The translations under genes were made by a program, and so were the position numbers. A DNA stretch of 64,000 nt from Meridianimarinicoccus marinus. GTDB lineage: Bacteria; Pseudomonadota; Alphaproteobacteria; Rhodobacterales; Rhodobacteraceae. The DNA lies in the NCBI RefSeq assembly GCF_040689105.1, contig NZ_JBFBVU010000021.1, positions 1-64,000 on the forward strand, given 5' to 3'. This document shows, piece by piece, positions 8,332 through 16,393 of the stretch (positions are counted from its first letter, which is position 1; each line of letters begins with the position of its first letter). Below the pieces are notes generated by a model, which was not told where the DNA came from, made no database searches, and saw only the letters and a program-made list of their open reading frames with translations.

Positions 8332-9588
8332 ATGTCGCCCACGGGCTGGCGCTCACAGATGACGACACGCGTCTCCGGCCTTGGGGACGTCGGCGACCGC
8401 TGGGCCGTCTGGCTGGCGTCGGGCCTTTGGGCGATCTGGGCATGGGCCACTGCATCGGGCAGTTGGACGGCCTTCACCCCCACAGACTTCCCCGTGAACG
8501 GTCTGCCGCACCCGGTTGCAGCCGCGGCGGCGCTGGCGGTTGTCCTTTTTTTCGGGGGACGAAGGGCGCTCGCGTTGCTCCTGCCATTGGTGCCGCTGGT
8601 GCCGCTGTTGGATCTGAACGGTGGGCTGCTTGCCGCCTCGCTCGGCAGATCCGACCTTGTCCTGCTGGTCCTGAACCTGATCCTCGGCACCAGCATCGGC
8701 GTGGCGGCGCTGTGGCTATCACGCCAGCGGGTCTGGCCCGATCCCTATCCGGTATTGATCGCGACAATGGCGGTCGGGCTTTCAGCGCTTGGGCCCGGGC
8801 TTTGGGGCATCCTTTGGTTGCTGTCGCAGGCCGAGCCTTCGATGCGCGCCGATCCTTCCGCCCTGCCACTGGCGTTGCAGCAATCGGTTCTGGCCGCCCT
8901 CGTCACCACGGCCGGGCTTGTCCTGATGGCCAGCGGCCATCGCTGGCTGTTGCGGTTGTCGGATCTGTTCGGCCTGATCCTGCTGGGACTGACGGCATTC
9001 CTGCTGACGCTGCCCGGCACGGCCCCCGGATTGACCCCGGTCCTGCTGGCGCTGCTGCCTGTCCTGTTCCTGCCTCTGCCGGTGGCCACACTGGGCCTGA
9101 TGCTGGTGGCAGGCGCGATTGCGCTGTGGCCGTCGATCCTGACGGTCCTGCCCGCGCCTGAGCCCCTGGCCGGGCAGATGATGCCGCTGGTCGCCACAAT
9201 GGCAATCTGGGGTCTGGTCAGCCGTCTGGCCAGCTTGCGGATGCGAGACTATCTGGCCCGGAGTGGGGCCGATGTCCGCCATCTCCTGCGAATGACCGAC
9301 AGCGGGCGGCTGACTGTCGACCCGGACAAAGGCCTCGTCCACGCCGACCCCGATGCCGCGCAGCTGTTGGGGCTACCGCGCGAGTTTCCCTTGCAAACCC
9401 TTCTGGCCCGCCTGCCCGACACCCCGGATCTGTCAGAATTTCTGGAAGGCCTTGCCCTGCCGCCCGCTCCAACAGAACGGATCCGCCTGCAAGGCGCGGG
9501 CGCGGCGACTTTGGCCGGCTTCTGGCGCACCCCCGGCGGACGGGTCGAGGGGGTCGTGAGCGCCCTGCCCGCCACGACCAGCCCCTGA
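8332..9588 (+). CDS. Polytopic membrane protein of unknown function with C-terminal PAS-like segment
   Basis: 418 residues, function not recognised. About nine to ten hydrophobic helices fill residues 25-300 and alternate with very short loops, somewhat like MASE-type sensory membrane modules. The last 110 residues are soluble and weakly PAS-like (VDPDKGLVHADPDAAQLLGL). No kinase, GGDEF or other output domain follows. The ATG at 8332 is chosen because GGGAG lies just upstream; an ATG at 8359 is an alternative. The gene stands alone, convergent with the CofD-like gene, whose stop is 3 bases away. Membrane sensing is a guess only. Confidence 0.7.
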   Translation: MSPTGWRSQMTTRVSGLGDVGDRWAVWLASGLWAIWAWATASGSWTAFTPTDFPVNGLPHPVAAAAALAVVLFFGGRRALALLLPLVPLVPLLDLNGGLLAASLGRSDLVLLVLNLILGTSIGVAALWLSRQRVWPDPYPVLIATMAVGLSALGPGLWGILWLLSQAEPSMRADPSALPLALQQSVLAALVTTAGLVLMASGHRWLLRLSDLFGLILLGLTAFLLTLPGTAPGLTPVLLALLPVLFLPLPVATLGLMLVAGAIALWPSILTVLPAPEPLAGQMMPLVATMAIWGLVSRLASLRMRDYLARSGADVRHLLRMTDSGRLTVDPDKGLVHADPDAAQLLGLPREFPLQTLLARLPDTPDLSEFLEGLALPPAPTERIRLQGAGAATLAGFWRTPGGRVEGVVSALPATTSP

Positions 9589-9591
9589 GTT

Positions 9592-10779
9592 TCAGACCAG
9601 GGACACCAACGCTTCGCAGATCCGAACCGGGTCATAGCGCGCCGCTGCCGCGCCGCCGCACAGGTTCAGACCGACGCAGGGCAGACCGTGTTCATTCGCG
9701 ATCCGCCGCACATCAGCGTCGCGCAGTCCCCGCTTGTCACAGAGAACCGCCGTCAGCAATCGGTCCGCCGGACAATCCTGCCCGGCATCGGCGCGCAGGG
9801 CGGCCAACAGGGCCGTCACCTGGTCGGGCAGATCCATCCCCAGACATTCGGGATCGGCCCCGAGGCTGGGGATATAGAGCTTGGGCACCGCGCGCTGCGC
9901 CACGCTGCGGCCCACGCCGTGCGGCAGAAGGTTGGCAATGACGCTGGTGAACAGGCTGCCCGGCGGATAGCAAATCAGGTCGGCGCGTTCGATCAACCGG
10001 CGGTTGCGTTTGGGCAGTTTCACCGCGTTGCGCTCCAGCCGCACACCATCTCGGGTCAGGAACAATTCGCGGATGGGAGAGCCGATGGGTGGCACTTCCT
10101 TGCCGGTGATCTCGCGCTGGCCCTGCACCGTCTGACCGTCCGCCAGCACCGCGCCAAGGCCCAGGTTGCTGTCGATGATCGACCGTACCGTGCCCTGCAC
10201 CGCCACCATCTTCGACATGATGAACAACACCGGTTCCAACGCCCGGTCGTGGGTCAGATAGCCGCCCGCCAGGATCAGGTTGCCGACGCTGGCTCCGGCG
10301 AAGTCGAACCCTTCTGGGCAATGCGCCGCGAAGGCCCGCAGATGCGACAGGATCAGGCTGCGCATGGGCTGGGACACGGCATCCATCAGCGGGTGGGTGG
10401 TGTCCAGAAGGGCGGCGAACTCCCGCTCCAGCTTCGCCCGGCTGGCCCCGACGGGAAAGCGATGGGTGAACAGGGCGAAGATATCGGGCTGGCCCAGATC
10501 GCTTTCATCGGCCAGCGCCATCAGGCGGCTGCGCAGATCGCCCACCGCGGGCATGTCGAAGGCCCGGCGCAGCACCTGCGAACTGCCGCCGCTGTCGAAC
10601 GGCGTCATCAGGTGGATCGAATTGTGGGTATAGGCCTTCAGCCGGCGCGAAATGCCGTTCAGGGCGCTGCCGCCGCTGAAAAACAGCAGCCGTGGCCCCA
10701 GCCCCGGCGTGCTGCGCGCCCGCGCCACCCGCAATTCGTCGGGGATTTCGGCAGTCCGCGAGATGTGCAGGTGTGACAC
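9592..10779 (-). CDS. GAK-system CofD/YvcK-like protein
   Basis: 395-residue member of the CofD/YvcK superfamily. CofD transfers 2-phospholactate-type groups in F420 synthesis; YvcK proteins bind UDP-sugars. Family hallmarks are LLFFSGGSALNGISRRLK near the N-terminus, PFDSGGSSQVLR, GDLRSRLMALAD, then AGASVGNLILAGGYLT and ICYPPGSLFTSVIANLL. A nucleotide-phosphate site is therefore likely. The GTG at 10779 is preferred: GGGAG sits about 8 bases upstream, and the ATG at 10839 would leave only 17 bases to the divergent Nudix start. This is the CofD-like partner that accompanies the ATP-grasp and HprK-related genes of GAK loci. Substrate unknown. Confidence 0.85.
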   Translation of the reverse strand: MSHLHISRTAEIPDELRVARARSTPGLGPRLLFFSGGSALNGISRRLKAYTHNSIHLMTPFDSGGSSQVLRRAFDMPAVGDLRSRLMALADESDLGQPDIFALFTHRFPVGASRAKLEREFAALLDTTHPLMDAVSQPMRSLILSHLRAFAAHCPEGFDFAGASVGNLILAGGYLTHDRALEPVLFIMSKMVAVQGTVRSIIDSNLGLGAVLADGQTVQGQREITGKEVPPIGSPIRELFLTRDGVRLERNAVKLPKRNRRLIERADLICYPPGSLFTSVIANLLPHGVGRSVAQRAVPKLYIPSLGADPECLGMDLPDQVTALLAALRADAGQDCPADRLLTAVLCDKRGLRDADVRRIANEHGLPCVGLNLCGGAAAARYDPVRICEALVSLV

Positions 10780-10856
10780 GGTGGTTCTCCCAGAAAATCG
10801 CCACACGGCCAGCGAATTGACATGCAACTGTTCTATCAAGGCTATATCACCCGCCC

Positions 10857-11315
10857 ATGTCCGGCTTGAACCGCTTTCTCGACCAGATCCGTCCCACCGT
10901 GCGCGCCGTCATTCGCCGCGACGGGCGCTTGCTGGTGCAGGTCAAGCAAAAGCCCGGACAACCAACCTATCTGACCCTGCCCGGTGGGCGGCAGGACCCC
11001 GGTGAAACCCTGGAGGCTGCGGTTGCACGAGAATGCCGTGAGGAAATCGGCGCCGAGGTCGTGGTCGGCCCGCTTCTGCATGTGGCCGATGTTTTCAAAC
11101 CCAAGCACGGCAAGCTGCGCCACCAGATCGAGGTTCTGTTCGCCTGCGAGGTGGCCGCGAACTACATCCCCCGCCTTGGGCTGAAACCGGACAAGTCCCA
11201 GATCGCCACCATCTGGGTGTCGCCGGATGATCCCGTGCGAGCCTTTCACCCGAATTATGGCACCGCCCTTGGCGACAGCGCGGCACCGATCTACCTCGGG
11301 CGGCTCGATGGCTAG
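10857..11315 (+). CDS. Nudix hydrolase
   Basis: 152 residues with a complete Nudix box: GGRQDPGETLEAAVA followed by RECREEIGAEV, matching the G-x5-E-x7-RE-U-x-EE-x-GU pattern. Such enzymes cleave nucleoside diphosphates linked to another group. It is the first gene of the rightward GAK operon; its stop overlaps the next gene's start by 8 bases (ATGGCTAG), so it is translated together with the kinase fusion. This placement suggests that it acts on the same nucleotide-linked metabolite, as a proofreading or turnover step. The exact substrate cannot be told. Confidence 0.9.
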   Translation: MSGLNRFLDQIRPTVRAVIRRDGRLLVQVKQKPGQPTYLTLPGGRQDPGETLEAAVARECREEIGAEVVVGPLLHVADVFKPKHGKLRHQIEVLFACEVAANYIPRLGLKPDKSQIATIWVSPDDPVRAFHPNYGTALGDSAAPIYLGRLDG

Positions 11316-12945
11316 GCTGCCGCACGCGATGGACGAGAACCTGCATTTCCTCTGCGCCGAGGTGGAGGGTCAACTGACCAGCCTGGAGGGATATTTCACC
11401 CGTCCCGACACCGCGATGGCCCGACAGTTGCTGTTACGGGCGGGTTATTCCCACAACCTGCAATCGCGGGTTCTGCGCGCCAGCCAACAGGCGCTGAGCC
11501 GCGGCAAACCGGCGGCGGCCCGCCAGCTTGTGCTGCGCAACGCGGCCCTGGTGGCGCGCAACCTCGATCTCATCAGCCGCATGGCGCGCCGCAGCCTGCT
11601 ACATGCGGAGGAGGTCCGGCATACTCCGCTGCTGCGCCCCGAGGCCTACCCCAAACCCATCAAGCGCGTGCGCCAGGCGGTGACCGGGATCAATGCAGCG
11701 ATCGATGCGCATGACAGCAGCGGCGCGGTAAAAATCGGCCAGGTGAAGGGCGATCTGGACGCGCTCTATGAGCATCTCTTCGCGGTCTACACGCAGGATA
11801 TGCGCAAGTCCAAGCAGACCGAAGATCTGTCGAACGCCCTATTGGCCGCCAATGAAATCAGACGGATGGGCGACGCGCTTCAAGGGATCAGCGAGGCAAT
11901 CCTGTCGGTCTCCATCGGCCAGCCGGTGCAATTTGAACGCTATTTCGCCCTCAAAGGCATCCTGTCGGATCAGACCATGGACGAGGCCGATCTGACCCTG
12001 AAGCCGCTGGCCGAGACCCGCTCTGGCAGCGGCATTTCGGGACTACGCGGCAAGACCGCTGCGGGCGATGAAATCAACGCGGTGTTCAAGGATGGCGAGA
12101 TCGCCAAGGTGAAGGAGGAACGCCAGGGCGTCAAGAAATGGGACTCGGTCTATCCCGGTCTGGCGCCCAAGATCCTGTCCTATGAAAAGCGCGGCCAATC
12201 GGCGGCGCTGTTGATCGAATACCTGCCGGGGCACACCTTCCAGCATGTGCTTCTGAACGAAAGCGATGCGCTGCTGGCCGAGGCCCGAACCGCCCTGACC
12301 CGCACCCTGCGCGATGTCTGGCGCCGCACCCGCACCGAGGAACCGGCGGACATGGCCTCGATGCAGCAGTTGGCGCGGCGGATGCCCGATGTCTACCGCG
12401 TGCATCCCGAGTTCCGGCGCGGCGAGACACGTCTGGGCAAGCTGTCCCTGCCCGCGTTCGATGCATTGATCGCGCAGGCCGGGGCGCGCGAAACGGCTTT
12501 GCCCGCGCCGTTCTCGGTGCACATCCATGGCGACTTCAACCTCGACAACGTGATCTATGACCCGGCGGATCGGAAGATCCATTTCATAGACCTGCACCGG
12601 TCGCGCTTCATGGACTACGTGCAGGATGTGTCGGTGTTCATGGTGTCGAACTATCGCTTGCAAATCCAGGACGCGCAGTTGCGCAACCGGGTGGCGGTTG
12701 TTGCGGGCGATGTGCATGCCATGGCCGCGAAATTCGCCCGCGCGCAGGGGGACAAGACCTTCGAATACCGGCTGGCGCTGGGGCTGGCACGCTCCTTCGC
12801 GACCTCGACCCGTTTCGTCTTCGACAAGGCCCACGCCCGGCGGATGTTCCTGCGCGCGCGCTATCTGCTGGAACTGGCGCTGGCCTGTCCGCACGGCAAG
12901 GAAGCGCGGCTGCGGCTGCCCATCAAGGATCTGTTTGGTGACTGA
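11308..12945 (+). CDS. PhoU-like / APH-type kinase fusion protein of the GAK operon
   Basis: 545 residues. The first 210 or so are all-helical and PhoU-like, with two half-repeats each ending in a PhoU signature (NLDLISRMARRSL; RRMGDALQGISEAILSV). The C-terminal part is an aminoglycoside-phosphotransferase-type kinase with the catalytic loop HGDFNLDNVIYD at about 406-417 and the metal-binding FIDLHRSRFMD about 20 residues later. Both key aspartates and the asparagine are present, so activity is likely. Its start overlaps the Nudix stop and its stop overlaps the ATP-grasp start (GTGACTGA). An alternative start is the ATG at 11329. It probably phosphorylates a small molecule or protein of the system. 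Confidence 0.8.
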   Translation: MARLPHAMDENLHFLCAEVEGQLTSLEGYFTRPDTAMARQLLLRAGYSHNLQSRVLRASQQALSRGKPAAARQLVLRNAALVARNLDLISRMARRSLLHAEEVRHTPLLRPEAYPKPIKRVRQAVTGINAAIDAHDSSGAVKIGQVKGDLDALYEHLFAVYTQDMRKSKQTEDLSNALLAANEIRRMGDALQGISEAILSVSIGQPVQFERYFALKGILSDQTMDEADLTLKPLAETRSGSGISGLRGKTAAGDEINAVFKDGEIAKVKEERQGVKKWDSVYPGLAPKILSYEKRGQSAALLIEYLPGHTFQHVLLNESDALLAEARTALTRTLRDVWRRTRTEEPADMASMQQLARRMPDVYRVHPEFRRGETRLGKLSLPAFDALIAQAGARETALPAPFSVHIHGDFNLDNVIYDPADRKIHFIDLHRSRFMDYVQDVSVFMVSNYRLQIQDAQLRNRVAVVAGDVHAMAAKFARAQGDKTFEYRLALGLARSFATSTRFVFDKAHARRMFLRARYLLELALACPHGKEARLRLPIKDLFGD

Positions 12946-13819
12946 GAAACGCATCGGGGTGATCGGCATTCCCGGCAAATGGTCGACCGAGGCGCTGGCC
13001 GATGCGGTCGCGGCGCGCACCGGGTTCCGTCTGGTGATCGACATGGCGCAAGTGGTGCTGGACCTGGGTACGGGCAAATTGATGTTTCAGGGTCAGGATC
13101 TGTGCCAATTGGACGGGCTGATCGTCAAGAAGATCGCCGAGGTCTACAGCCCCCACGCGCTGGACCGGCTGGAGATGCTGCGGCTGGCCGAGGCGCGCGG
13201 CGTGCGGATCTTTTCGCGGCCCGAAGCGATCCTGCGCCTGATCGACCGGCTGGCCTGCACCATGTCCCTGACCCTGGCCGGCGTACCGATGCCCGACACC
13301 GTCGTGACCGAGGACGCAGGCAAGGCGCGGGAGGCCGTCCGGACCTTTGGCACCGCCGTCTTCAAACCGCTCTACAGCACCAAGGCGCGCGGCATGTGCC
13401 TGATCAAGGACGGGCCCGGTGCCAAGGCGAACATCGCGGATTTCGCCGCCGACAACCCGGTGATGTACATCCAGAAGAAGCTGGACCTGTCGGGGCAGGA
13501 TCTGGGCATGGTGTTTCTGGGCGGCGAGTACCTGTGTACCTATGCGCGGGTCTCCGGCGGCGGCACCTGGAACACCACCATTCACGACGGCGGAGTATAC
13601 GTGCCCTTTTCCCCCGACCCGGCCCTGATCGCGTTGGGCCACAAGGCGCAAGCGCCCTTCGGGCTGGACTTCACCACCGTCGACATCGCCCTGACCGGTG
13701 ACGGCCCCATCGTGTTCGAAGTGTCGGCCTTCGGCGGATTTCGCGGCGTGCGGGACGGCTGCGGGATGGATGCCGCTGCCCTGCTGACCGACCACGTATT
13801 GGCAAGGATCCCCGCATGA
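12938..13819 (+). CDS. GAK-system ATP-grasp enzyme
   Basis: 293-residue ATP-grasp protein starting with GTG (VTEKRIGVIGIPGKWSTE). The ATP-grasp core shows a conserved lysine segment (FKPLYSTKARGMCLI, about 142-156) and a C-terminal metal/phosphate region (EVSAFGGFRGVRDGCG, about 260-275), broadly like RimK-type amino-acid or peptide ligases. ATP-grasp enzymes join a carboxylate to an amine through an acyl phosphate. The order ATP-grasp, HprK-related kinase, amphi-Trp protein is the defining arrangement of GAK loci. The gene overlaps both neighbours by a few bases. Substrate not known for the family. Confidence 0.85.
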   Translation: MTEKRIGVIGIPGKWSTEALADAVAARTGFRLVIDMAQVVLDLGTGKLMFQGQDLCQLDGLIVKKIAEVYSPHALDRLEMLRLAEARGVRIFSRPEAILRLIDRLACTMSLTLAGVPMPDTVVTEDAGKAREAVRTFGTAVFKPLYSTKARGMCLIKDGPGAKANIADFAADNPVMYIQKKLDLSGQDLGMVFLGGEYLCTYARVSGGGTWNTTIHDGGVYVPFSPDPALIALGHKAQAPFGLDFTTVDIALTGDGPIVFEVSAFGGFRGVRDGCGMDAAALLTDHVLARIPA

Positions 13820-14910
13820 CCCCGCTCACCAACACCGCCGAGGTTCTGGACCTGCTTGACCGGACGCCCCTGACCGATGTGCCACCGCTGTGTATCGCGG
13901 TCGGCCCGTGGCGCCTGCGCCTGCTGTGCCAACCGCCGCTGAGGGACGACCTGGCCGAATATTTCGCGGAAACCCTGGCCGGTGACGGCCCCTCTGATGC
14001 CACCGTCGAGGTTCTGGAAGGCCAGACCTTGGACCCGGCCCCGATCTGGCGCGACTGGCGGCGCGAAGCCGGCAAGACCGGCCGCAAGGATGCCACCTGG
14101 GATCTGACCGATGGCCGGCTGATCCACAAACGCCGCACCGGCATGACCTTCCTGCAATCGCCGCGGGCTCTGATTGCCTTCGGGCCGTGCCGCGCCAACC
14201 CGCAGCAGATCATCAATTTCATCAACACCCAGATCCTGAACCACGGCCAGCGCGCGGGCTGGCAGATGTGCCATGCGGCGGCGGTCACCAACGGCCCGTG
14301 CGGCCTTGCCATCGCCGGGTTGTCGGGGGGCGGGAAATCGACCTCGATCCTGCGGATGCTGGACATTCCCGGCACCGCCTTTGTCACCAACGATCGCCTG
14401 CTGGTGCGCGCTGCGGACCGGGGCACCAAGGGCCTTGGCATTCCCAAGCAGCCGCGCATCAACCCCGGCACCATCCTGCACAACTCGCGTCTGCATCCGC
14501 TGCTGTCCAAGGCCCGGCGGGCTGAATTGGCCGCTATGCCGCCGGCAGACCTTTGGGCGCTGGAAGAAAAGCACGACCTGATCGTGCCCCGGATCTACGG
14601 GCCGGGCCGGGTGCGCCACGATTGCGCGCTGACCGATTTCTGGGTGCTGAACTGGCAGCATGACAGCCCCGCACCCGCCACGGTGCGCGACGTGTCCCTG
14701 CCCGACCGTCCCGATCTTCTGGCCGCGATCATGAAGGCCCCCGGTCCGTTCTATCAGGATGCCCAGGGCCGCTTTCGCGCGGATACCGACTCGCTGGATC
14801 CGGCGGCCTATCTGGCCGCGCTGGACGGGGTGCGGGTGCGCGAGGTCGCGGGCCGGGTCGATTTCGACACGCTGTATCGGGCCGGTGTGGATTTTCTGGC
14901 ACCGGGTTGA
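13816..14910 (+). CDS. HprK-related kinase B
   Basis: 364 residues, related to HPr kinase but not a true HprK: there is no phosphotransferase-system context here. A P-loop is clear at about 168-178 (GLSGGGKSTSI), preceded by a long N-terminal region and followed by VTNDRLLVR, the equivalent of the second nucleotide-binding segment. Members of this family occur next to ATP-grasp and amphi-Trp proteins in the GAK system. It overlaps the ATP-grasp stop by ATGA. It may phosphorylate a serine or a small molecule; HprK-like kinases are also known to act on other substrates. Confidence 0.85.
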   Translation: MTPLTNTAEVLDLLDRTPLTDVPPLCIAVGPWRLRLLCQPPLRDDLAEYFAETLAGDGPSDATVEVLEGQTLDPAPIWRDWRREAGKTGRKDATWDLTDGRLIHKRRTGMTFLQSPRALIAFGPCRANPQQIINFINTQILNHGQRAGWQMCHAAAVTNGPCGLAIAGLSGGGKSTSILRMLDIPGTAFVTNDRLLVRAADRGTKGLGIPKQPRINPGTILHNSRLHPLLSKARRAELAAMPPADLWALEEKHDLIVPRIYGPGRVRHDCALTDFWVLNWQHDSPAPATVRDVSLPDRPDLLAAIMKAPGPFYQDAQGRFRADTDSLDPAAYLAALDGVRVREVAGRVDFDTLYRAGVDFLAPG

Positions 14911-14980
14911 GAGGGATTGGCGCAGGCGCCGTCGTGGGCTATCCCCGCCGCATAAACACGCAACAGGAGCAGGCAGCCCC

Positions 14981-15250
14981 ATGGCCGCGACCGACGGAAA
15001 GTTTCGCCACGAATCCCTGCAGGATCGCAAGTCGATCAAGGCCTTGCTGGAAGCCATCACCAAGGGCATCGGCAAGGGCGAACTGACGTTGAGCGAGGGC
15101 GACGACTGCCTGACCCTGCCGCTGGACCAGCTGATGACCCTGCGCGTGAAGGCCGACCGCTCGGACGGGACCTGCCGCGTCGATCTGCGCATTTCCTGGA
15201 GCGAGCGCCAGACCGATCTGGCAGAACGCCCGGCCCCCACGGTCAAGTGA
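14981..15250 (+). CDS. Amphi-Trp domain protein
   Basis: Small soluble protein of 89 residues with the amphi-Trp pattern: an early helix (KSIKALLEAITKGIGKGEL), a strand with alternating hydrophobic residues, and the conserved tryptophan at 73 (ISWSE). The family has no assigned function and is found in GAK loci. It sits 70 bases after the HprK-related gene with GGAG ten bases before its ATG, and is the last gene of the operon. By size and position it could be the target protein or carrier on which the kinase and ligase act; this is inference. Confidence 0.8.
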   Translation: MAATDGKFRHESLQDRKSIKALLEAITKGIGKGELTLSEGDDCLTLPLDQLMTLRVKADRSDGTCRVDLRISWSERQTDLAERPAPTVK

Positions 15251-15258
15251 GCCACGGA

Positions 15259-15284
15259 AAAGGCCGCCCCGAAAGGCGGCCTTT
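15259..15284. terminator. Bidirectional terminator between GAK operon and TRAP operon
   Basis: Stem AAAGGCCGCC (15259-15268) with GGCGGCCTTT (15275-15284) and a 6-base loop. The A and T flanks make it usable from both sides, which fits the convergent genes on either side. Confidence 0.8.
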
Positions 15285-15302
15285 CAACGCGCGTCCGACG
15301 GC

Positions 15303-16367
15303 TCAGGTGCGTTGCGAGAACACCGCGCCCTTCACCAGGTTGCCATAGGGCCGCGCGAGGGTGAGGTAAGCGTTGTAGCTTTCCTCGACCTCGGCGAACA
15401 CCGGGTTCTCGGCGGCAAGGTCCTGCATGACCTCGGCGACGGCGGTCTTCAGGGCGTCGATGACATCCTCGGGAAACACGTCGAATTGCACGCCCTGTTC
15501 CTTCAACTGCTGGTAGGCCACCGCGTTGAAATATTCGAACTGCGCCGTGGTCTCGACCGATGCCGCTTCGGCCGCATTGGCGATCACCGCCTGAAGATGC
15601 GCGGGCAGGCTGTCATAGGCGTCCTTGTTGACCACAATCTCCAGCGCCGCCGAAGGCTCGTGGAAGGCGGGCATGTAGCAATAATTGGCGACCTTCTGCA
15701 GACCGAAGGCCTGATCCAGCAGCGGGCCGACCCATTCGGCGGCGTCGATGGCGCCGGACTGGAAAGCCGGGAAAATCTCGGGCGGCGGCAGCAGCACCGC
15801 GTTGACCCCCAGCTTGCGCATGGCCTCGCCGCCCAAACCGGCGATGCGCATGTTCAGACCGGCCAGGTCGTTGACAGTGGTGATCGGGGTCTTGAACCAG
15901 CCCGCGGCCTGCGCGCCCGAGTTGCCGGAATAGAAGGGCACCAGCCCGCGCTCGGCGTAGATCCGGTTCCACAGGTCCTGCCCGCCGCCATAGCGCAGCC
16001 AAGCTGTGGTTTCGACGGCGGTCATGCCGAAGGGCACCGCCGAGAAGAAATGCAGCGCCGAGTTCTTCGAGGCCGCGTAGTAGGGCGTCGAATGACCGAT
16101 CTCGGCCGTGCCCTGCTCCACCGCATCCTCGACGCCGAAGGGCGGCACCAATTCGCCGCTGGAGAAGACCTTGAGGGTCAGCTGGCCGTCCGACATGGCC
16201 GCCACACGCTCGGCAAAGGTGGTGGCATTGGTGCCCACCCCCGGCGCGCGGGCCGGGAAGGAGGTCGGCATTTTCCAGGTGATGTTGCCCTGGGCAATCG
16301 CCGGCACGGCCAGCGCGGTGGCGGGCAGCGCAAGCGCGCCGGATTTCAGAAGGTCACGCCGTTTCAT
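15303..16367 (-). CDS. TRAP transporter substrate-binding protein (DctP family, TakP-like)
   Basis: Periplasmic binding protein of 354 residues. The N-terminus MKRRDLLKSG with a hydrophobic stretch ending AIAQ is a twin-arginine-like or Sec signal. Markers of the 2-oxoacid (TakP-like) subgroup are FSSGELVPPFGVEDAV, the glycine run in LRYGGGQDLW, AGWFKTPI and IDAAEWVGPLLDQ. TakP binds 2-oxo acids such as pyruvate together with a cation, so an organic-acid ligand is likely. The start is the ATG at 16367 preceded by GGGAG. It is the last gene of a dctQ-dctM-dctP operon. Confidence 0.92.
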   Translation of the reverse strand: MKRRDLLKSGALALPATALAVPAIAQGNITWKMPTSFPARAPGVGTNATTFAERVAAMSDGQLTLKVFSSGELVPPFGVEDAVEQGTAEIGHSTPYYAASKNSALHFFSAVPFGMTAVETTAWLRYGGGQDLWNRIYAERGLVPFYSGNSGAQAAGWFKTPITTVNDLAGLNMRIAGLGGEAMRKLGVNAVLLPPPEIFPAFQSGAIDAAEWVGPLLDQAFGLQKVANYCYMPAFHEPSAALEIVVNKDAYDSLPAHLQAVIANAAEAASVETTAQFEYFNAVAYQQLKEQGVQFDVFPEDVIDALKTAVAEVMQDLAAENPVFAEVEESYNAYLTLARPYGNLVKGAVFSQRT

Positions 16368-16393
16368 CACGGTCTCCCTGTGGTTGGATTTGG

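Noticed and set aside
13816..14910. Canonical HPr kinase/phosphorylase of the PTS
   Set aside because: Only the P-loop region is similar, the length and N-terminus differ, and no ptsH or EIIA genes adjoin; the ATP-grasp and amphi-Trp neighbours point to the GAK family.
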